Source of the DNA: Mesaphorura yosii
Taxonomy: Eukaryota > Arthropoda > Collembola > Poduromorpha > Tullbergiidae
DNA length: 64,000 bases
Direction: 5' to 3'
Assembly: GCA_009869945.1 (NCBI GenBank)
Contig: WIXG01000076.1
Location: forward strand, 186,001-250,000
In this document: piece after piece, positions 42,301 to 54,235 of the stretch
Position numbering within the stretch: position 1 is the stretch's first letter
Layout: every line of letters begins with the position of its first letter
Notes under the pieces: generated by a model
The model's input: only the letters and a program-made list of their open reading frames with translations
What the model was told of the DNA's origin: nothing
Database searches by the model: none
Translations under genes and position numbers: made by a program

Positions 42301-45300
42301 ACATTTTTTTCTTTATTCAGCTCCAGAATAAAACGTAAAGATTCATGTCTTAAGTGTAATTTAGCAAGCGCAGGTTGAATGGATTTTTAATTTAATTCAA
42401 ACCTACCTTCTACATAGTCAGGTAACATATTTGTTTTCCATGCGAGAGTTAAGAGACTAGTCTTAATTTTGAATTTTGGAAAATATTACCAGCAGAAGCC
42501 AGTACGCATTAACAAACATTGAAACATGGTTTCAAGAATGCCATACTCCACAGCATAATTTATTCAAGTCGAACGAACGGGGCTTCTGCAATAAAGCATA
42601 TTTTATCTTTGTTTTTGTTTTCTCTCCCCCGTATTTACAGCAGACAAAATTTTCCACGTTTTGGTTCCAAACCATTGAAACGCGTGTCTGTAAAAACCAT
42701 TTTCTCCTCCGAGACGTAAGAAATCATGCATTATAGTACTACACTTCAAACAGTAGCATTTAAGGATAAAGTGTGCCGTGTCTCGTGTGGCATCTGAGTG
42801 CGAGGGTTTTGTCAATTTGTGTCTGAGCTGCAGTCTCCACTAGCTATGTTCTGCAGAGCATGGAATATCAAACCAACCGTGTATGAGATGATTTCACAAA
42901 GGCAGTCTTTCTCCAGCACCTTCATTCCACAGTTGACTTCATTGTCACAGACTTTGTTCTTCTCACTGTTGCTCGTCTCCATGCAAGATCGAATCTGACT
43001 CACAACGACTGGCACGGCGCGCTCTTCGTGCGTTCAGCTTTTACTACCTCTGACGTTCCGAGGTTGGTGCATGAATATGATCGGTAGATTACAGAAATGG
43101 AAGCCGACATTTCCTCGTCCTGTCTGTACAAATTTACATGCGAGGAACTCCAAATTTGTTGTCATGCGGTCTACAAATACGAATCTACAGGAATATAAAG
43201 TGAATCTCGACTCTGCAAGCTAATGGAGATTGTAGTTTCGTCTTTTATTGCTGAAACACTGTTTTAATATTCCGTTTCAAAGAATAATACAAATATCAGT
43301 GGAACTCGTTTCTTTCTTCTCATCTTCTGTTTTTCGTCTTTTGTAAATCTCGACTCTGTAAACTTGTGCATTAGATTGTGTAAACATTTATAAATACGGT
43401 CACTTTCTCCTCACCGTCCTATCTTTCCACTTCAACTCTGCGGTACAGTCTCTCAATGTCATGCTGTCTATCCTAGTTTTCAATTCTCTGTGTCTTGACT
43501 CGTCTTGAGGAACCTTGCGAATCGTGCATACAATTTGCGTATTCCAGCAGAGAAGTTTGTTTCGTTGCAGTTTAACACTTTTCAATCTTTACAATACGAT
43601 CACACATTAATTTCTGTCGTTGTAGCAGAGTCACGACGCAATAATTCTGTTACAAAATACAATAATTCTATTGCAATGTTAATTTCCGATTTAGCGAACT
43701 CAAATTTGCTGCGCTGACAGACGTTGAGCAGAGAGGGTGGTTTTGGCAGGGGTGAACAATTGCTCTGGTGGCACAGCTTGCTTGAACCAGCAATATGAAC
43801 TGCACAGTGAGAATTACAGTATCTAAAAATCTTTGAATCCCTTAAGGAAGTCGCATTTTTAAACGGACTAGCTTGCTGGATGTTTAAGTAGTCAGGATTT
43901 GTTTTTCGATTTATTCAATTGAATTATAACAGAATTTGATTTTTGAAATACAATGCGAGGAGAGCCTTTACAATTCCATTTTCGTTTGTACCTTCGCACA
44001 AATGAATTGTAGAAAGGCGTGATTTATCGCCTGTTTAGTTTACATGTCACAACCAAGTTACCATTCCAGAGCTCGGGCATTCGTACACTCCGTACAGAGT
44101 CTGTTCGAAGTACGTAAGTTGAAAGTAATGTACAGGCTGCACCCGAGTAATTCTTACAAAGGAGGTAGACAGAAGAAGGGTTCACGGTAATGAGATTAAA
44201 GGTCTCAATTTGATTCCTGATCGTCTTGGAAAGGAATACTATGTACCGTAACACGTATAAACTCGTTACCTTTCTCCTGAGCAGAAATAACAAAATAATT
44301 TGGTCCTGATGCACAGCAATTTTCCCGACTTGTGAGTCTCCAGAACTCGTTTCTTTCCGTGCGTGGTTGCATAGTCTTATTGAGGACTGTGTTCTTTTGG
44401 ATGGACAAGACACTCCGTCAGTAAAGAGGATTATTATTTGTGCATGACTCAAACGAGGAAAATACTGTTTTTTAGATGAGCAACGTAGCAAGCAGGAGAA
44501 TTGAAGAGACCGGGCGTATTTTCGGTTTCTTAATCCTTTACTGTCTCGCCAAGGCTCTTGTCCTAATCAATCACTTACGACATGGCAAATTCGTCTAATT
44601 CACTCTATGATCTTCACTCTCATTCATTTCCCATTTTCTACCCTGTTTTACAAATGCGGAGTATCCACACGCACGTGCAGCACTGCCGTTATCATGCGTG
44701 CGAAGCAAAAGTGTGATGGAACTTTGGCTAATCACTTTTCCAACTTCTTTGGGTTCATGAATGCAGTTTCCATCGAGATGACATTTGCCCATAGCGGGAG
44801 ATTGTGTCTTGTTCTTATGTCACGTGCCATACCGGCCAAACCGTTCCTAATCAGCTCTTCAACTGACTAATACAAAAATATTTTTTGGAATCCGCGGACG
44901 ACAATCTTGAATTAGAAACAAACGAAAAGTCCCGTCCTATTTAATGATAAAGTAGAGTACGAAAAGTGTCTCTTTCCCTCCGAAATCTGTTTTGCAGTCC
45001 ATATTTGGAGTGAATGTATGATGAGTGGCTGCGGTAGGAGTGATTGTTGTTTGGGGAGATGATGAAGAGTGGATCTGTAGTTTACTCTCTGGGAGCGTTA
45101 CGGCGTACCGACGTACTTCCAAGTTTTTATGTACGGGAATTGTGTAATAGGAGTTGACAGTCCCAAGAGACCCGAGGAATGCTGCTCTGCTATGCATGTA
45201 GTCATACGAGAGAGAGAACTGCTCGGCCCTGCTCGCAGTACAATGAAAATGGGAAAAACAAAATAAAGAAAGAGAAAAGAAGTAAGCTCAGAAATAAAGA

Positions 45301-48300
45301 AAAAAGGGATTGAAGAAAGACGCGCAGCTCAAACAACAAAACCCAGAAAAGAATCAGAGTGTCACTAGTGAGCGAATCCGTTTCCATCACAAGTCACGGC
45401 ACAAATCTCTCAAGGGACAATCCAATAACATTGAGTTTTATAAATTATTACTGCACTGCTCCTGCCAGCGCAATCCGTATTAAGGGGCCTAATGCAGTAA
45501 AACAGAAGGAGCAGTCATTCAAAGAATCCTTTTCGCATTCAATCGATTTACATCGCTTCATTTTCTCAAATGAATCAGCGAAACGCGTCCGAGCGACTTT
45601 TCTCAGGCGATTATGCCCAGTTCAAGTCTCGTAGGAGCTTTTTGTGTTCCTTTGAACACTTTCAGTGTAGCAGTTTCCCGAATTTGTGAAGAGATTTCCT
45701 GGAACAAGGACTTTTTTCAGATTTCGTCGTTTGCCATTCATTATTAGGCAAAGTATAAGAGCCAGAGCATCGTGCTTGTACTTTTCTTCTTGTTCTTGTC
45801 TGTGCCTCTTTTTGTTCCAAGTTGCCAAGTTCGTGTTTGGAATTCAGAAGCGTGTTAGAGTTCTCGATTGAGACAAAGTGTGACGACATGAGAATGAGTA
45901 GGGTCAGAAAGCAATGTATACACTTCATACATTATTGTGTTGTCGAGAGTGCAGAGTTGATGACTGTTTTGTATTTCACAGCCAGAGACTGACTTTCAAC
46001 TTTTCATCTCTGCTCTGTGCATATTTTGAAGGCTATTGAGTGTGAAGTGCAAAAAATAAAAACCAGACGACGAGCGGACACGCCGCAATGCCGAGAAAGA
46101 AAAGTCAAGGTGCAAAGCTCGCGGCTCGAAAATTTTTACAAAGGGTTGAATTGTCTCAATTTTTGCGTGAAGTGTGGAGAATTTACGTCTTTAGAATTCT
46201 CAAATCGCACTCTTCATTTCCTCAGATTCATCTTAGACTAATAAGAATGGCGAGCAGCTCGTGTCACGTTGTGCAGAAGGATTCTGCTCAGAAAAACAGC
46301 CGACACACACATAAACAAAATTTTGTTAGCCTTCTTTTCCTTTTTCCTGTCTACCGTTTGTTCCACTTTTCTTCAGAGATGAAAGATTTAAGCTGTCTCT
46401 TTTCCTCGGATGCTCTTCGAAGCGGGAAGGTTATGGCAAAAAACAGAACCTTGGTTTCAGTTCAATTCTCGATTCGTTTCTCCTGTCAGCTTTACAAACA
46501 CATCCAGCACACAATTACTTGCCTTGCTCGTGGTTAACATAAAACACGGTCGGCTGAATGGTCAAGCCTGCGAACACTAATGCCAAAATGTTACTGAAAT
46601 TATGGAAAACAAGGTTGAGATCGCATACACACCAATCATGAACCGTGCACCAGCCTAGGCTGTAATTCGCAAGTTCAATGTTTAATGAGGTTCAGGTTCG
46701 CAGTCTTTTCCTGATAACTTTTGACACTAATGACAAGGTTTTTCTGAGCAAAATGGACAAGCTGCTTATTTCTGTACTTAACCAACTGGCTGCACAACAC
46801 AAAAATATGTGTCACTTTTGATTATGCTCGAGGAATGGTTGAACGGGCAAAGCCTGAGTCGAGCCTTGTGTCTCAAAATGCCTCTTACTCGCGGGTGATG
46901 TGGTCGCAAGGCGCTAGCCTAGTGCTTTGTCTCTTAAACTAAGAGCAGTGCGTCTCCTGAGAATTCAGCAGGGTTCAATATTTTGCGACTTGTCGTCGAA
47001 AATGGTCTTAATCAAGATAACACACGGCAACATTAGAAAGGCACAGACTAACTTGAGCGTTAAAATAGGTGGCCAATATTGCGACTAAAGAAAATGTCGA
47101 AATCCGAATGTACCTCCACTACCAGTGGCAAACATTTACCTCTTTCTTGACACGCGTCTTCAACAATTTGTAATTTTTCATGTCGAAAGTTTGTTGCAGT
47201 GAATTATTTGACAAATGATCTTTTTGTTTGTGGTTGTAATATGCATTATTTGCTGGTTCAGCTTGTGCGCTAGCTAATTATATGCCTTGTTTTGCTTCTT
47301 CCTTCTTGCTCAAAGACAGGCAGAAAATGAACACGAGACGAGAATTGACAACCTCACAAACATATGTGTTCGACTTACAGAAGCGAGACACAAAGCGAGC
47401 ACATTTCTCATTCATCTCTCCGTTCGTCATCATATTTTATTTCGTTGTTCAATTTTGTTCGCGCCTCCAAACAGTCAGAATTTAGCAGGGTTTTGACAGA
47501 AAGTCAGCAGATAGACCGTGCTGGGTTGCCTTTTTCGTGCGCACGTCAGCAAATGCTCAAAAATCTCATTCTTTGTCTTGACTTGGAGAATTGTTTCGGT
47601 GACCCTAGAAATGAGCTTCGGTCGAACTCGAGTCGTGGATGTGGGAGCTCCCTTCTCTTGGTTGTTTTGAACAATGAACTGATGATTAGTGCATCCTTTT
47701 CTCTCATCTCGTAGTAACTTTTGTGCTCTTCTGACAGCCATTCTGACTCTTTCAAGAGCGAGGGACAGAAACATTTGATTTGCAGCTTTCACTCGTTGCG
47801 TAAATAAATGCTGCCTACTTCAAAGACTAATGGCATATTTAAAATTATAATTTATGACCTCGAAATATGCAACTCGTGTCTTTTATGCACCATTGTGAAT
47901 GTTTTGGTTAAGACAACAGTCAGTTCCATTATTTTTTAAATATTTAAGTGCAAGGCGCACGAAGCGCACATGTGCACTGCAACGAGCCATTGTGAATTGG
48001 AATTCCAAGTTGGGGTCTCAACTTTCCTTTCTTCACGGTTCCCGCAATGCTCGAGCAGAATAAATCATCTCGTATGAATTTAAAACAGTAGATAAATATA
48101 TCACTTTTGCCATGAATATCTTATACGACTTGTCTTTGAGTTGTCCAAAAGGAAATGGAAATCACGACGTTACTTGCAATTCTCGCAAGCGGGCGGCTTC
48201 CATGACTCGGTGCTTCCTTCAATTTATACGCGAAATCTGAAAAACAGTCTGCATGCATTGTAGCGACGATGAATCAGTTTTGAATTTTTCTTATTTCTTT

Positions 48301-51300
48301 CGGAAACGCATATTTGCGAGGGTTTTGGTTTTGAAGTAATGTACTCCGAATCTGGCTGCGGTTTGTAAATGAATTATGGATCAGAAGGTTAAGAAATTCG
48401 TATGTGTGACCAAAAGTGCAGGAAAGAAGTGAGGAGACTGCTTTTTTACAAGTTTTCGGTGAGTCGCAGCGTGCGAGTAACGGATCAATGACTCAAATAT
48501 ATAGAGCCCAAAGATAATATATGACGGCTACAAGCAGAAAGTCTCATGATGATTATCATGTTCATAATGTTGGTTAATATACAGTAAATAAATTCCTGCA
48601 ATTGAATAAATAATAATATAAATCTACTTATAATGTTTATTCGAACGGCGAGAACTGCCTTGCAAAGTCTGAATGGTAGAGGACATTCGCAGAGAGACTA
48701 GACAGACACCAAGGGAGAAACGATGAAAAATAAATAAATAAAATGTTGCTATTTGAAAATAGAAAGATTAAAACGAGATCGTTAGCAATCACATAAGCAT
48801 TCGTGCATGATTTACATTCGCCAATTGAAATCCAACTCGGCTTTATTTGTTTCTCACTTTTCGTTTTTTATTTCTCGTGTTTGTGTAATTAAAAGATGAA
48901 ATTAATCTCTTCCTTCTCAACTTTCCTCGTAAATTTCAAGCGGAATTTGTGTCGCTGTGATCAGCTACAATCAGTACAATTCATACAGCATAATAATTGC
49001 AGGTATAATTAATGACACAGACAATGTCATTCTGACAACTACTCTGCTATGAGAAAGGACGGTAATAACGCCTGTTTATCTTTAACAATGCGTGTTAATT
49101 ACTTGGTTTTGATTTTCCCATTGTATTCAGCGTGCGAGACAATGCGCTCGTAATTTGGTGACATGCCCTACACTCAATTGCTTAGCGAGTCTTTCTGAAT
49201 TTTGTTGCGAGTTTAGCCAACACATTTCAATTTGTTCATGGGACCGAAACGCCAGCTCGAATCCCGTGCCACTTGTTAACTCTCCGCGCTGCATATTAAT
49301 GGAACAATTTGGAGCCTTGCCTTGAAAGGAACTTCCCTTTCATTATTTTGATCGTGCTGAGAAAAAAGAGAATCCATCTTGACTGTGATTGTGGAATTGG
49401 AAATCTGGCTCTCGATGTGAGAGCGCAGGAACAAAACATGCGCAGATAGAAAGGGTCTATTCAAATCTTTGTAATTTTAAGATGCGCAGATGATCATCAT
49501 GCGAGAGAAGAGGTTCTATATTTTTACTGTGCGCTTGAAACTTTTATCTTTTGTTTCATTTGTTGTGAGTTTGCATTCACTTCGCATTTGTACTCCGTGC
49601 AGCACAAAAGAGCTCGTCTCTGCGCTGAAATTGATCTTTATCTCTCCCTCTTTTGCGTGTCCTTTCCTTTTCCTTTCTTCTCTGCCCTGCTGCTCTGCTT
49701 CGGCAATCTATTTCAGTGCTTGTACTTAGTCTGCCCCTTTGTCGTCTTTCTCCTCCTCCAACTAATGAACACTTCACCCAGTCATTTTCACTGCTAAACC
49801 CTTTGAGTGTAGCGTCGTCAGTTCGAGACTGTGAACACTTGCATATCCACTGATGAGCCTCTGAACAGTTAACAGTGCACTGCCTCATCGAGTGAACTCG
49901 CATGATGAGCGCAGTTCAACCGTTTAATTAGAGTCCAAGATTCTAATAGCCACGTCGAAAATTTAATTCCAACCCCTTGCATTGCTTGTTGTGTTCCTCC
50001 AAAAACATTTAATGCGTCGAATTAATTGCGATTAATTGTAATTTGCAAATGACGCTGATGGCACAATAGCACATTAGATACAACCCGACTTAATGGATAC
50101 GGCTTCAAACCGGTTTCCAACGTTCGAGTTAAGACTCTGCATGTGTGGCCGGTGAGCTCTGCTCCTGGGCAAGGGCAAACGCAGAATTGAAGGATTATTA
50201 TTGGTATTGGCGTGTAACCAAGTGTTTCATACGTTCTGCTCCGAAACAATCAAGATGCAGTCCCAAAAAGAAAAGCACGATTCCCAGTCGGGCCTGGTAT
50301 GGCACTGAGGTTATGTTCCGAGTGCTGTTGTGGTGTCGAGAGAGCTTTGCTGACTGGAAAGAATGAAGAAAAGGGAAGCTGAGAAAAGAGCAAATTGTTG
50401 TATACATGTCATCACCTCACATTTGGTCCATTTAAAATACAGAGCTGGTTTTGTAACATCTCGGTTATTATTTGTGGTCTATTGAGATTCTGAGAAGACG
50501 CAGAAAGAACAAAAATTTGTACGCTATAAAAAATGTTTTGGTTGTGGTGCTGCGGTTCTTCTGCTCTTTGTGACTTTTACACTTTAACACTTTAATATCC
50601 GAGCCGTACAAAAACGGGAAATAAAACTGACGGAGATGCGAAATGGAATAACCCATTCGCATCCGCCTGTTGGACCTTGCTTGTCGATTCGCTTCCTTTC
50701 TGTCATTCACCAGCTTGCGTTTTTCTCGGGTCATGAATGTCAACGTTTGTGTATTCCTTACACTTCTGAGCTTCAGCATCGACTGTACTCAAGAACTTGT
50801 GCAAAAATTGTACAGAAATGCATATGGCCACAAATCTTTCCTGGCTTTCGAAATTGAATGAGCAGTTTTCATATTAACACCTAGCACCTTGCGCAACAGG
50901 GCCAGTTTCACCTTATTTCCAGACTCTTCCCGTAAACGCAAATTAGTGTTTGTCCATTATGAGCTTAGTCACAAGAAACATGATTTTCATTATTAAATTG
51001 CGGAATTATTGAAAAACCAATTATTGGAACCCTTGAATGAAATGCGCTGTCAAACTAATCACAATTTTACTTCTTGTTTCTGCAGACATCCGGAAAAAAG
51101 GTCAAGGAAGAGACGTTGGAACTTAGTCCTGCAATGAAATTTGACGCACATCATCGCCACCAAATGCAGAATCTGAAGATGGATCAAATGTCATGCAATA
51201 ACAACAATGTTAGCATCCAAAATAATAACCATCACCGACATATTCAAAGTCACATTCAACAACAACAACTGCAACAGATGAGAGGCTGTGAGAATTCCAA

Positions 51301-53061
51301 TAGCAAGGTTAGTTGGCAATGTTCAGCATTACTGATAGTTACTGATGAGGATGGGTGAAAACTCAAAACTTTTCTACTTCGCCCTTTCAGAATGGTTGCA
51401 AAGTGCCAATGCTTTCTCCTGGTCAATCATTCATGAATCCGTCAGCAGCAGCGGCAATGGGAAACGCAGTTGCTGCAATGGGGTCAAATTTTGTTCTTTT
51501 TCCATTTCTGGATCAGCTTCATCATGCAGGAGGAAATTTCCCATCTGCACTTCAATCGATGCAACCATTCTTGCACAAAAATAATGTAAGCTGGAGATTG
51601 TGCTTAATATTTTAAATTATTGTCCAGTCATTCTCTGTTATTCACTTAAAATAAATTTATTACGACTTTTTTGAATTTTTCAGCAATTCATGTCACCGCT
51701 TCAAAACTGGTCTGGACTTCCAGTTATGCAAAATCCTCCCAGAGCAGCCAATCCCATGACACTCCAACAGGCGCCGCAAATGCCGCAGGAAATGAGCGGA
51801 GAAGCTCCGTTGAATCTGACTAAACCGAAGGGCCAGGGCGGATCGGGTGGCGGACGTGCTGGCAACAGCGGGTTCGGCAAGTGTGAGAATGGGGCCTCGC
51901 CCCAACCAGCTCACACGAAATTGGATTCAAGGAATGCTGTTCCGCCTGGTCTGGTTCTTCCTCCAACTTTCATGCCATTTGCAAATTTTCCACTTCAATC
52001 AGGTACTGAAACGACTCTCTTGACACGCCTTAATAACATTTCAGCCATTACCACTGTTTTAATCTTATGATTTCAATTTATAAGGTGGCACAGGCAAGGA
52101 GCCCCAATTTCCTTTCTCACCAACACTTCCGCCGACTTCGCTTGCCATGGGAAAAGTGGGAGGTCAGTTTCCGTTGACTTCAATGTACAACATGAATGGA
52201 AGCGCTCAAGATGAAGAAATGATCACATCTTCTGTTCATGGACGCAACAACAAGGATGATCCAGACTACATTGCATCTTGTCAACAAAGTAAAACGAACA
52301 CTTTTCATAATTATTCTAGGCGAAATTTAACTTTTCTTATTTTCAGATGCAAAAATCATTAGGCAACAAAAGCGGGAATCCGAGAGCAAGCCTCATATCA
52401 AAAGACCGATGAACGCATTCATGGTTTGGGCGAAAGACGAACGAAGGAAGATTTTGAAGGCTTGTCCAGATATGCACAATTCGAACATTTCCAAAATACT
52501 AGGTACTTGAATGTCCACATTGACAAGCAAAATATTCGCCTTCAACTAACCATAAACCTTACAGGAACTCGTTGGAAGGCCATGAGCAACAGCGAGAAGC
52601 AGCCATACTACGAGGAGCAATCGCGTCTTTCCAAACTTCACATGGAGAAGCACCCGGACTATCGCTATCGGCCGAGGCCAAAAAGAACTTGTATTGTTGA
52701 CGGGAAGAAGATGAGAATATCCGAGTATAAGTCTCTGATGAGACAACGACGTCAGGAAATGAGACAAATATGGTGCCGCGAAGGTGGCTTAAACCCACCG
52801 TCTGGAAATCCTGGAAGCCTGAGTGACATTTCAGAACTGGGACAGTTTCTCGGATCTGGAGACTTGGGTCCCGGAGGGCTGAGGTATTAAATAATTTTCT
52901 GAATATCTTACTTTTAACTATTTCTGCACGATTGTTAACTCGTACTTGTCCTTCAATTTAGGGACGATTCCAGCGAGACAAGCAGTGTTGACGGAAGTCT
53001 GTACAATGATTCGTTGAACATACACGAGATCGACAGTGAATCTCAGCAAATATCACCATGA
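33313..53061 (+). CDS. SoxD: SoxD-group HMG-box transcription factor (SOX5/6/13, Sox102F, EGL-13 homologue), complete, nine coding exons
   Basis: Exons: 33313-34238, 34356-34509, 51086-51307, 51391-51585, 51684-52002, 52085-52288, 52347-52502, 52565-52883, 52962-53061. All introns are GT..AG and the frame closes exactly, giving 864 residues plus TGA. SoxD proteins are nuclear HMG-box factors that dimerise through a coiled coil, lack a classical activation domain and recruit partners in cell-fate decisions. Visible parts: N-terminus MSSNKRKSP, resembling the MSSK start of SOX5/6; a Ser/Asp-rich acidic tract then a Lys/Arg cluster (about 164-171, likely a nuclear signal); a His-rich patch (about 229-238); the SoxD coiled coil (about 321-345, [15 protein letters not shown], close to SOX6 LSTMITQLISLREQL); a Q/H-rich segment; PLNLTKP (541-547), matching the PLNLS CtBP-type motif; and the HMG box (690-768) with [10 protein letters not shown], followed by the SoxD-specific basic extension ending in RRQEMRQ. 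The ATG at 33313 is the first in its frame after a TAA at 33268. Family assignment is near certain; exon edges are read by eye. Confidence 0.93.
34510..51085 (+). other. 16.6 kb intron of SoxD (between coding exons 2 and 3)
   Basis: The intron begins AAG|GTAAGT at 34510 and ends in a pyrimidine-rich stretch with TTTCTGCAG at 51085; both flanking exons are phase 0. It is about 140 times longer or more than any other intron in the gene (62 to 117 bases). I read through it for coding exons, tRNAs and known transposon proteins and recognise none. The longest open frames, for example on the + strand at 46088-46537 and on the - strand at 44024-44491, show no family motif. An unseen phase-0 exon belonging to SoxD cannot be excluded, since vertebrate SoxD proteins carry a longer Q-rich coiled coil at this point. 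Content otherwise is AT-rich non-coding sequence, plausibly regulatory. Confidence 0.85.
52347..52883 (+). other. HMG-box exon pair of SoxD, split by a 62-base intron
   Basis: Exon 52347-52502 encodes the basic approach and helices 1 and 2 up to ISKILG. Exon 52565-52883 resumes with TRWKAM, and the intron 52503-52564 falls in phase 1 inside a glycine codon. Key residues are the RPMNAFMVW Sox signature with the Phe-Met wedge that intercalates in the minor groove, the WAKDERRKI and HNSNISK segments, YYEEQ, and the basic tail YRPRPKR. The invariant-looking extension [18 protein letters not shown] is typical of group D and rules out SoxB, C, E and F. An intron inside the HMG box occurs in several Sox groups. 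Confidence 0.95.
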
Positions 53062-54235
53062 ACTAATTTACTGCATTCTAGCATACGTTAGTCACTAGTG
53101 AGTTTTTGAGGATTCATAAATAGACGTGGACAATTCATAAAATTTTCTAGAGTTAAATAAATATTCGTTGTAGCTCGAGCTGTAAGGAAAAGCATCTTGT
53201 ATTTAGCGCAGCGCAGAATCACAGAAACTCTGTAGAGTTGAATGCTAGATAACATCTATGTAAAACTTTATTTCATGACAAATCATTGAAAGCATAAAGC
53301 TAATTATTGATAACCTTATAACTTTTATAGGCTAACAGAAGGACAGTTAAAATAGCTTAGTTTTAGAAACTGTACATTCTTAACAGTCGTTGGACTGATT
53401 GAGTAGGTTAACATTTCTCATTCTTTAATTCTGGCGCAGTATGGAAGCGTGCAGATTTTACACTTGTTATTTTCTATGTTGTAGCACTCGCTAGAATTTG
53501 TAGTTTATTAATTTTTTAAACAGTAAGTCATATTTTTAAATTAAGAGTCCCTCTCCCACATAGAGGAGGATGTAGAATTTTAATTCCTGACAAGAATGAA
53601 TATTTAGTCAATCATGTAACGAATGTGTAATGATGTGGGCCTAGCTCCACGCAACTTCGGAAAGCCCGGACATGAACACACAAGTTAATCTCTAACCAAA
53701 GAAAATACATGTTAAAAATATCTTTTCATATATCCAAAAGCTTTGCAAAGAGCTACACATTTGCAAGCTGTAGTTTTAATTCCCATTCACAATAGACTAT
53801 TAGATACCAATTTCAACCCAGTTTTAACGGTTAAAATACATCTGTGATTTTGGTTTTACTTTTACAATTGAAAATAATAAGAGCAAAGAGCATCGGTGTG
53901 TCCGGTTCTGTTGTCTTGTTTCATCTATAAATCTGCATGCTACATTAGTTTTAATTAGGTTTGGTGTTTCCACAATTTGCATTGCCGATATTTGCAACGC
54001 AATCGGAGCCAGCACATTAAGTATAGTTCTCTTTTGCAATTCTTATTGCTCGTCGACGACGACGACTAATTAATGAGTAATTCGTAGTTAGCAGTTAGAT
54101 GAATCGAAATTACGAAAAATGTAGGTTAATTAGACTGTTGGAGTTGTGTAATTTTACGTGCTTGTAAAGCATAAAATTAATGATAGTTTGTGTGGAAGTA
54201 TAGGAAATAAATTATTAAAAATTTCAAGCCGCTGT
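53062..54235 (+). other. SoxD 3' UTR (probable, end uncertain)
   Basis: AT-rich sequence without a gene follows the stop. Canonical AATAAA hexamers lie at 53156-53161, about 95 bases after the stop, and at 54206-54211, so a short and a long 3' UTR are both possible. The end given assumes cleavage shortly after the distal signal. A CGA/GAC triplet run sits at 54054-54066. No open frame with coding character is present. Confidence 0.55.
54054..54066. repeat. CGA/GAC trinucleotide run in the SoxD 3' UTR
   Basis: Four GAC/CGA units follow CGTC, giving a short GC-rich triplet island in AT-rich sequence about 1 kb after the SoxD stop codon. Confidence 0.7.

Noticed and set aside
43203-43358. Direct repeat AATCTCGACTCTG at 43203 and 43346
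   Set aside because: Only 13 bases, no larger repeat unit or terminal inverted repeats around it.
46088-46537. 149-codon open frame starting [10 protein letters not shown] inside the SoxD intron
   Set aside because: No domain, frame-like composition changes along its length, overlapping frame at 46017-46241, no splice context; probably chance.
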